Below, one piece after another: positions 1 to 5,121 of a DNA stretch of 5,121 bases. Both the position numbers and the translations under genes were made by a program. Position 1 is the stretch's first letter, and each line of letters begins with the position of its first letter. The DNA lies in contig JAZQKW010000199.1 of NCBI GenBank assembly GCA_045542375.1, positions 1 through 5,121 of the forward strand. Reading direction: 5' to 3'. The DNA comes from Eshraghiella sp045542375 (GTDB lineage: Bacteria > Bacillota > Clostridia > Lachnospirales > Lachnospiraceae). Under the pieces are notes generated by a model. That model did not search any database. It saw only the letters and a list, made by a program, of their open reading frames with translations, and had not been told where the DNA came from.

Positions 1-1
1 T

Positions 2-859
2 GAAATGGAGGATAAGACAGGAACATGGATTTCACAGGCAGTACTTGGAGCTGTAACACCGGTATATAAGTTTGGTCAGAAAATGTCAAGTAACCCATTA
101 AAATCTGATACATCAGCATATTCAAGTGATTATGTAGGACAGGAGACGATGTTAACACTTAACTATAAGGCACCTTATCCTGAGTTTAAGAGTCTTATTG
201 ATTATATTAATACATTTGACAGCAAATGTAAGATTACTTCATTAACATCGGCATATAGTGAAGAAGGATTTGTATCAGGAATTATTATTATGAATCAGTA
301 CGCTATTAAGGGTGCGGACAGAGTATTCTTCGGTGCTCCTATTACTAATACTGATAATGGTACAGAGAACATATTTGATTCATCGTCTTTTGAACCTGGT
401 GAAGATAATGCAGAAGAAAATGGTTTACATATTCTTACAGACTATGACCACTTTATTTCACTTGATGCATTTAATGCAGCAGGAGATTCAGTTGTAGTAG
501 GTCCTAAGGGAGACAGAAACGGTGTTCAGAGTATAAGTGTTAACTCAAGTAAAGTAGAAGAACTTACAATTACCTTTGATAAGAATGCAGAAGGAGCATA
601 TGTAGTATCATACAGTGTTGGTGGTGTTGCATATCCTGCAGTTAACTATGCAGAAGGTGTTGAATTCATACCTGGTGCAAGATTATCACTTCTTGTTATG
701 AGTACAGAGAGAAATTCAGTAGGTGATGATGTTAACGGTGTTAAGGCTACAATTGTTAACACAACAGATATGGAATTGGAAGTTAAGATTGTTGATGATA
801 AGGACAATCCAAGATTTACAATTGCTGACAAGGTAGGAAGTATTAAGATTTACGAATAG
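2..859 (+). CDS. PilO-like type IV pilus assembly protein, 5'-truncated by window edge
   Basis: The frame is open to the left edge (a GAA codon precedes the ATG at 5), and no ribosome site or membrane segment is visible. I therefore read this as the C-terminal part of a longer protein, with Met at 5 internal. Counting from that Met, residues about 45-103 have the PilO pattern: a beta strand (MLTLNYKAPYPEF), a helix (SLIDYINTF), a second strand (CKITSLTSAY), then a strand ending in a Tyr (GIIIMNQYAI). In the known family, PilO is a bitopic inner-membrane protein that pairs with PilN and links PilM and the motor to the pilus. The N-terminal anchor and coiled coil would lie upstream. Residues about 112-284 are an extra acidic, beta-rich region that ordinary PilO (about 200 residues) lacks; it has a DDKDNPRF motif near the end. 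Its position just before four prepilin genes matches the pilM-N-O then minor-pilin order known in Clostridia. The PilO call is moderately sure; the role of the extension is unknown. Confidence 0.68.
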   Translation, partial: EMEDKTGTWISQAVLGAVTPVYKFGQKMSSNPLKSDTSAYSSDYVGQETMLTLNYKAPYPEFKSLIDYINTFDSKCKITSLTSAYSEEGFVSGIIIMNQYAIKGADRVFFGAPITNTDNGTENIFDSSSFEPGEDNAEENGLHILTDYDHFISLDAFNAAGDSVVVGPKGDRNGVQSISVNSSKVEELTITFDKNAEGAYVVSYSVGGVAYPAVNYAEGVEFIPGARLSLLVMSTERNSVGDDVNGVKATIVNTTDMELEVKIVDDKDNPRFTIADKVGSIKIYE

Positions 860-862
860 GAG
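858..862 (+). promoter_or_regulatory. Ribosome binding site of the PilV-like gene
   Basis: AGGAG lies 6 nt before the ATG at 869 and overlaps the TAG stop of the PilO-like gene (857-859). Ribosomes finishing the upstream gene would stop on this site, which favours coupled translation. Confidence 0.75.
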
Positions 863-868
863 TAACTT

Positions 869-2044
869 ATGAAGCATCCAAGAAGAAATAGAAAACTGAA
901 TAAAGGCTTTTCACTTCTGGAAGTGTTGGTTACATTAGCAATAATATCAGTGCTTAGTATACCTCTTATACAGTCATTTCTTAATTCGGCGAAGGTTAAC
1001 GGAAAGTCTAAGAGTATGCAGAATGCTACAGATATTGCACAGAATACTTCAGAGTATTTTAACGCAATGTCACTTGATGTGTTGAAGTCAATATATGCCG
1101 GAAAATATACGGAGATGGCTGATGGAAGAATTATTTTTAATAACATCGGTGACGGTTCAAGTACTGATAGTGAAGGAGACAGCTATTACAGGGGCATGGA
1201 CTCAGAACGTTTCTACGTTACTGTAGTCCTTGACCCGGCAGGGTATACAGGCGGTTCAGAGGGAACAATAGGAGATATTAATGAATATATGAAACCGGAT
1301 ATTAATAATATCAATGAAAACGGAAGTGTTACCTGTATGACTCAGATTAACAAATACGACGGAGAGGCTGTACAGAAGATTAAAGAGTCGGTATCCGGAT
1401 TTGTAATGGAGAAGGTATACAGAAGACTGGACTTTTTCATTGATCAGACACCATATTCTGATGGAAGAGTTGATTATAGCTATTCGGTAAGAGTATCATA
1501 CGGATATGGTACAGGTACTACATATTATCTTTCAAAAACCATGTTGCTTGCTGAAGATACGTTGCCTGCAAGTATGCTTAATGCTCCTAATCTTTATATT
1601 GTATATCAGCCGACATTTGCAACATATACGGCGTCTGCTATTGATACGGTGTCTTCAGATGAGATTAATTTCTTCTATAACAATGATAGAGACAAGGATG
1701 AACTTGAAAAGGATGTACACGCATATATAATTTCACAGGATGTTGAGAATAAGGTTGGTTCATCCGTTACTCTTGATAAGGACAATATAACAGTAAAACA
1801 GTACAAGAGTTATGTATCTAATGTGGACCTTAATAAAGATTCACATAAGTTTAAGTTATATACTAATATCCCTGGATGGGATGTGGGAAATATTACTACA
1901 GGCCAGGATGAATTTACCAAACTTTACAATATGGATATATATGTATGGAAAGATATAAAGGATGGTCTGGTAATAGACGGTGATTCGTTGGAGATAAAAT
2001 CCAGTGAGTGTTATTCGACTTTATCTACTGTAAAGGGGGAATAG
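869..2044 (+). CDS. Type IV minor prepilin, PilV/GspI-like, with enlarged C-terminal domain
   Basis: This 391-residue protein starts with a short basic leader (MKHPRRNRKLNKG) followed by FSLLEVLVTLAIIS. That is a class III prepilin signal: a PilD-type peptidase would cut after Gly13 and methylate Phe14, with the conserved Glu at mature position 5 (Glu18). The EVLVTLAI form and the following Ala/Asn-rich helix (about residues 40-66) are most like the PilV/GspI class of minor pilins, which act in the pilus-initiation tip complex. The class call is an inference from the N-terminus only. The remaining ~320 residues are Tyr-, Ser- and Asp-rich and not recognised; they contain only two Cys. PilV and GspI proteins are usually about 120-200 residues, so this one is oversized. 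The start is set by AGGAG 6 nt upstream. It begins 9 nt after the PilO-like gene and ends 2 nt before the next start. Prepilin identity is very secure; the subclass is moderately secure. Confidence 0.85.
   Translation: MKHPRRNRKLNKGFSLLEVLVTLAIISVLSIPLIQSFLNSAKVNGKSKSMQNATDIAQNTSEYFNAMSLDVLKSIYAGKYTEMADGRIIFNNIGDGSSTDSEGDSYYRGMDSERFYVTVVLDPAGYTGGSEGTIGDINEYMKPDINNINENGSVTCMTQINKYDGEAVQKIKESVSGFVMEKVYRRLDFFIDQTPYSDGRVDYSYSVRVSYGYGTGTTYYLSKTMLLAEDTLPASMLNAPNLYIVYQPTFATYTASAIDTVSSDEINFFYNNDRDKDELEKDVHAYIISQDVENKVGSSVTLDKDNITVKQYKSYVSNVDLNKDSHKFKLYTNIPGWDVGNITTGQDEFTKLYNMDIYVWKDIKDGLVIDGDSLEIKSSECYSTLSTVKGE
2032..2040 (+). promoter_or_regulatory. Ribosome binding site supporting a TTG start at 2047
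   Basis: AAAGGGGGA lies 6 nt before TTG 2047, inside the last codons of the PilV-like gene. It decides the start: the in-frame GTG at 2008 lies upstream of this site, lacks a comparable site, and would put 13 extra residues before the basic prepilin leader. Confidence 0.7.
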
Positions 2045-2046
2045 CC

Positions 2047-4311
2047 TTGAGAAAGTTATTTAGAAAATTACATAAAGATAACAAGGGTGCAACGCTTATT
2101 ATGGCGATTGTAGCCGTTGGATTTGTGGGTGTTCTTGCAGGGGTTATTCTTTCAGCAGCAGGAACCACATACAAACTTAAAATAATGGATGAGAACTCAA
2201 AGAAATCCTTCTACAGTGCAGAATCTGTAGTTGAGGAAGTGTATGCTGGAACAGGTAGAACTTGTTTCCAGACACTATCAGATGCATATACCAGAACAGC
2301 ATCAGCTATCTATTTACATGATCCAAATACCGGAAAGACAAGTAAGATTAGGAATGAAGTTCTTAACGAGACAATGAAGTCTTATTATGTGACAGATATT
2401 AAGAGGATGGTTCTTGGTGATTCCGGCATTAAGAAAGATAATGCAATTGCATATATTACATCTAATATACTTAATACTGAAAATGCCAGAGTTGTTAACA
2501 TTGCTAATGTTGTAGAATCAGCAGAAAATATATTTTTAGATGATGTTCTGATTGAGTACAGAAGTTCTGGTGTTAATCAGTACTATTCAACCGTTCAGGT
2601 AGATATCAATATTGGATATCCTGATATCTTCGTTGATTTTGTACAGTTTAATGAAGATTGGGAAGAATATTTTAAGTATAGTCTTATTGCTATGGAGGAT
2701 ATCACGAGTAGCAGTAACATGGGGGTAAGTATAAGCGGTGGAGCTTTTGCAGGTGAAGATGTTAATCTTATGAGCAACTCTAACATTACTTTAGAAAATG
2801 ACGTTGTTGCAGGTAAGATTCCTACACAGTTAGTAAGCGGAGGAATAATTGATCTTCAAAGTAATACATCATTGGTTGTTAAAGGCGCTGATATCTGGTG
2901 TGATAATCTTAATATCGGATTTGGTACAGATAGAGCGGATATTACATACCATTCTGCTGATTCACATACATATGTAGCGGATGACTTATCACTTAATGGT
3001 AATAAGTCAAGGGTTATACTTAAGGGCAACTATGTAGGATTTGGTGGAAGTAATGATGTGGTATCAGCAAGTAGTGCTATTATTGTAAATGGTATGAACT
3101 GTTCACTTGATATGATGGGTGTTAATAGTCTTACACTTGCAGGTAAAGGATACCTTAATCTTTTAAATGAAGACGATCCAACGCCTGAAGTATATGAGAC
3201 AGGTGATTCGCTTGCACTTAAAGGTAATCAGGAGATATATCTGGTTCCTGCAGGATATGTAAGTCTTAAAGCAGGAACTACAGGAGGTTCTGCAAGCAAT
3301 CCAACTGCAACACCGGATAAGGTAACAATTAATTTGAACAATTTCTTTGCATACAGGTTAGGATTGTTAGATACTTCCAATCCATATGTTGTAAGAAAGG
3401 TTCATAATAAGACATATTATTATCTGAATTTTGTGTCTTCAAAGGCTCAAAATGATTATGTAAGAGCGGTCATTACAGACGGATATCTTAATGCACTTTT
3501 TGTAAGTAAGGGTGTATCAGGTCCTACATCCGCAGATCATGTTGACAGAAACTCACTTAGATCCCATGTAGAGCAGGGTCTTATGAGATTCTTCTCAGAT
3601 GGTAATGAAATATTATTGAATGACGCAGCTTCTGTATATACATCAGGTTCTCTGGTGGAGGTTATTAAGGGAAGCACATCTGTTCCGACTATTTCTGTAA
3701 TTGGTTCAGAGCCTGTAGATGACCTTACAGCAATTGCAGGTTCATCTTCTAATAAGTACAGGGTGATTAAGTCGTTCCTTACATTGGGAAATGATGATAA
3801 TGTGTTTTCAGCTTTCCCAATTGATTTCAAGATAGATGAAAGTGAGTTTAATGTTACAGAGGCAGATCTCATTACACCGTATGAGAGAACTGTGAAATTA
3901 GATAAATTAGATGCACTGACAAATAGTATAATTAATATTGACACAGCAACAGGGACAATTGGTGCGGTGGTAACATACAGAGACCATGGTGGAGCATATG
4001 ACATTCCTATTACATGTAATGGTGGAGTAGTGCTTGCATATGGAGTTGATGTTAACGTGTATGCTAATTTTGAGGGCTTAATAATAACGGACGGATCAAT
4101 TAACATTAATAATTCTATGGTACTTACACCTGGAACAAGTGAAAGAGCTAAGAAGACCATAGAGTATTATAAGACAGATGCGGATGAATCTAATGATATT
4201 CATATATTCTTCCAGGAAGCAGAAAGTTCATCTGAGACTCCTGGTATTGGAGAAATTGATGTTAATGAAATGATACAGTTTAGTGATTGGAGAAAGAATG
4301 AGAGTGCATAA
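2047..4311 (+). CDS. Large PilX/GspK-like minor pilin with beta-rich exported region
   Basis: Read from TTG 2047 this is 754 residues (767 from the less likely GTG at 2008). The leader MRKLFRKLHKDNKG is basic and ends in Gly14, a prepilin peptidase site, followed by ATLIMAIVAVGFVGVLAGVIL as the membrane helix. Mature position 5 is Met19, not Glu. The later SFYSAESVVEEV (residues 54-65) matches the 'A...AE...' helix typical of PilX/GspK N-termini. In known systems this class caps the minor pilin complex and often lacks Glu5, so I infer a tip subunit. Residues about 227-408 are short alternating strands rich in Gly, Asn, Ser and Val, suggesting a beta-helix or beta-solenoid; a Gly/Ser/Thr/Pro-rich linker follows (about 409-422). 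A mixed region comes next, then another strand-rich patch (about 659-688). Four Cys (73, 285, 352, 657) could form disulfides outside the cell. GspK is usually about 300 residues and PilX under 200, so the size is exceptional. The gene starts 2 nt after the PilV-like stop and overlaps the next gene by 14 nt. An adhesin role is possible but unproven. Confidence 0.78.
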   Translation: MRKLFRKLHKDNKGATLIMAIVAVGFVGVLAGVILSAAGTTYKLKIMDENSKKSFYSAESVVEEVYAGTGRTCFQTLSDAYTRTASAIYLHDPNTGKTSKIRNEVLNETMKSYYVTDIKRMVLGDSGIKKDNAIAYITSNILNTENARVVNIANVVESAENIFLDDVLIEYRSSGVNQYYSTVQVDINIGYPDIFVDFVQFNEDWEEYFKYSLIAMEDITSSSNMGVSISGGAFAGEDVNLMSNSNITLENDVVAGKIPTQLVSGGIIDLQSNTSLVVKGADIWCDNLNIGFGTDRADITYHSADSHTYVADDLSLNGNKSRVILKGNYVGFGGSNDVVSASSAIIVNGMNCSLDMMGVNSLTLAGKGYLNLLNEDDPTPEVYETGDSLALKGNQEIYLVPAGYVSLKAGTTGGSASNPTATPDKVTINLNNFFAYRLGLLDTSNPYVVRKVHNKTYYYLNFVSSKAQNDYVRAVITDGYLNALFVSKGVSGPTSADHVDRNSLRSHVEQGLMRFFSDGNEILLNDAASVYTSGSLVEVIKGSTSVPTISVIGSEPVDDLTAIAGSSSNKYRVIKSFLTLGNDDNVFSAFPIDFKIDESEFNVTEADLITPYERTVKLDKLDALTNSIINIDTATGTIGAVVTYRDHGGAYDIPITCNGGVVLAYGVDVNVYANFEGLIITDGSININNSMVLTPGTSERAKKTIEYYKTDADESNDIHIFFQEAESSSETPGIGEIDVNEMIQFSDWRKNESA
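4289..4292 (+). promoter_or_regulatory. Ribosome binding site supporting the ATG at 4298
   Basis: GGAG lies 5 nt before ATG 4298 and inside the last codons of the PilX/GspK-like gene. It favours 4298 over the in-frame GTG 4283 (upstream of the site), GTG 4304 (11 nt away) and ATG 4319 (no nearby site). Confidence 0.6.
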
Positions 4312-4885
4312 GAAACATATGAAACAACTGAATAGAAATGCAGGTTTTTCATTATTGGAGCTTTTAATTGCTGTTGCAATTATGGCAGTTCTTATAGGTG
4401 CATCACTGACAACATATCGTGTGGTCAGTAAGTCCAATGTAAAGAAAGCTTCAGGGTCGATTAATGACATGCTTACTGTAGCAAGAGAACGTGCGAAGAC
4501 AATTGTGGCAGATGAGTGGAATACGACCATTGAAGTGTCTGGGAAAAGTGTAGTTGTTAAATTGATTAGGGCTACTAAGAACTCTGATGATTCATATACA
4601 GAAAGAATCGTAGATGAGGTTGAACTTCCGTCAAATGTAGATGTAAAGTTTATTGACAGAAACGGAGTGACCAAGCAGATAGGAACTAAAGCTGGGGCAT
4701 ATACGAAACTTAGTATTGCTTTTGAACCATTAACAGGAGCAGTAAAGAATGTATATTATAACGGTGACAGAACCCAGAAAATGGATATTTCTAAAGGAAA
4801 AATGCAGATAGTATCCTATTATGGAGATAAAAAGTCAAGTACAATAAGTTTGTACTTTGTAACCGGTAAACATATGATTGACTAG
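4298..4885 (+). CDS. Type IV minor prepilin, FimU/GspH-like
   Basis: From ATG 4298 the product is 195 residues. A basic leader of 16 residues ends in Gly16, followed by FSLLELLIAVAIMAVLIGASL: a prepilin peptidase site with Phe17 as mature residue 1 and Glu21 as the conserved Glu5. The next stretch, about residues 50-67 (KASGSINDMLTVARERAK), fits the 'L..AR..A' helix that marks GspH/FimU pilins. The C-terminal half has strands including KLSIAFEPLTGAVK and TISLYFVTGK, which resemble the paired 'F.p.G' and 'TG' strand endings of that family. Length (usual about 150-190) also fits. In known T4P and type II secretion systems this class links the tip complex to the major-pilin shaft. No Cys is present. 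The gene overlaps the preceding stop by 14 nt, and the next gene starts 12 nt after its TAG. An alternative start at GTG 4283 would add five residues to the leader without changing the mature protein. Confidence 0.85.
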   Translation: MRVHKKHMKQLNRNAGFSLLELLIAVAIMAVLIGASLTTYRVVSKSNVKKASGSINDMLTVARERAKTIVADEWNTTIEVSGKSVVVKLIRATKNSDDSYTERIVDEVELPSNVDVKFIDRNGVTKQIGTKAGAYTKLSIAFEPLTGAVKNVYYNGDRTQKMDISKGKMQIVSYYGDKKSSTISLYFVTGKHMID

Positions 4886-4886
4886 C

Positions 4887-4890
4887 GGGG
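4887..4890 (+). promoter_or_regulatory. Weak ribosome binding site of the PilW-like gene
   Basis: GGGG lies 7 nt before ATG 4898, directly after the TAG of the FimU/GspH-like gene. It is a poorer match than the other sites in this operon, so translation may depend on ribosomes arriving from upstream. Confidence 0.4.
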
Positions 4891-4897
4891 CATTGAT

Positions 4898-5121
4898 ATG
4901 AAAAAGTGTTTTAACAGATTAAAACAGAATAAAGGTTTTTCGCTGATGGAACTATTGGTTGCTTTGGCAGTAAGCTCAGTTGTAATTCTTATTATAGGTG
5001 CGTTTATGACTCAGGGAACTAAGTTCTTCAACCGACAGAGTAATTCTATTAACCTTCAGAATGAACTGCAGGAGCTATCCAATGTAATATCTGATGCGTT
5101 ACAGGAAGCTAACTATCTTGA
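4898..5121 (+). CDS. Type IV minor prepilin, PilW/GspJ-like, 3'-truncated by window edge
   Basis: This gene starts at ATG 4898 and runs off the right edge after 74 complete codons. The leader MKKCFNRLKQNKG ends in Gly13 and is followed by FSLMELLVALAVSSVVILII: prepilin cleavage before Phe14, with Glu18 as mature Glu5. The ELLVALAVSS helix and the following Gln/Asn-rich amphipathic helix (about residues 48-74, with LQNELQEL and ISDALQEA) resemble PilW/GspJ minor pilins, where a long helix of this kind precedes 'L..DL..A'. In known systems this class joins the I and K subunits in the tip complex. The leader shares the NKGFSL junction with the PilV-like protein. The globular domain is outside the window, so the subclass is tentative while prepilin identity is secure. 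It lies 12 nt after the FimU/GspH-like stop, in the same operon. Confidence 0.78.
   Translation, partial: MKKCFNRLKQNKGFSLMELLVALAVSSVVILIIGAFMTQGTKFFNRQSNSINLQNELQELSNVISDALQEANYL

Noticed and set aside
860..868. Possible promoter between the PilO-like and PilV-like genes
   Set aside because: The gap is only 9 nt and is filled by the ribosome site. No -35/-10 pair could be supported, and operon read-through explains the layout.
850..1146. Antisense open frame of 98 codons on the - strand
   Set aside because: It is opposite the PilV-like prepilin N-terminus, and its hydrophobic parts mirror that helix. There is no supporting start context.
2602..2628. Three GATATC palindromes within 27 bases
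   Set aside because: They fall in different reading phases, in codons for an ordinary Asp/Ile/Tyr-containing strand in AT-rich DNA, with irregular spacing (13 and 8 nt). Chance is the simplest explanation; I see no operator or origin context.
3280..3320. Gly/Ser/Thr/Pro-rich stretch as a possible cell-wall or sortase region
   Set aside because: It is internal to the protein, with no LPXTG motif or C-terminal hydrophobic tail. A flexible linker between domains is the better reading.
3537..4160. Long antisense open frame of 207 codons on the - strand
   Set aside because: It lies wholly opposite the large pilin gene, has Leu/Ser/Thr/Ile-rich low-information sequence typical of the reverse of AT-rich coding DNA, and lacks a convincing ribosome site or domain.
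4228..4674. Antisense open frame of 148 codons on the - strand
   Set aside because: It is opposite the junction of two well-supported prepilin genes. Its hydrophobic stretch is just the reverse complement of the pilin helix, so it is not independent evidence of a membrane protein.

Overview
The window is a piece of a type IV pilus (T4P) gene cluster from what looks like an anaerobic, low-GC, Gram-positive bacterium, most likely of the Clostridia (Lachnospiraceae-like). This placement is inferred from the AT-rich DNA, the frequent AGA, ATA and GGA codons, purine-rich ribosome binding sites, and the pairing of a PilO-like gene with large, divergent prepilins. The genus cannot be fixed from the sequence alone.

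All supported genes lie on the + strand and fill almost the whole window. They are: (1) the 3' part of a PilO-like pilus assembly gene (to 859); (2) a 391-residue PilV/GspI-like minor prepilin (869-2044); (3) a 754-residue PilX/GspK-like minor pilin with a very large, beta-rich exported region (TTG start at 2047, to 4311); (4) a 195-residue FimU/GspH-like minor prepilin (4298-4885); and (5) the 5' part of a PilW/GspJ-like minor prepilin (4898 to the window edge). Gaps between genes are 9, 2 and 12 nt, plus one 14-nt overlap. This implies one operon with translational coupling. There is no gene-free stretch over 300 bases, and I see no promoter, terminator, RNA gene, mobile element or CRISPR array.

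The gene set makes sense together. PilO-like proteins form part of the inner-membrane alignment complex (with PilM and PilN, presumably encoded upstream of the window). The four prepilins resemble the four core minor pilin classes H, I, J and K (FimU, PilV, PilW, PilX) that prime assembly and sit at the pilus tip. The most unusual feature is the PilX/GspK-like protein: it lacks the usual Glu at position 5 of the mature pilin and carries about 700 residues of mostly beta-rich sequence. It is a plausible tip-displayed binding or structural module, though no function is demonstrated here.
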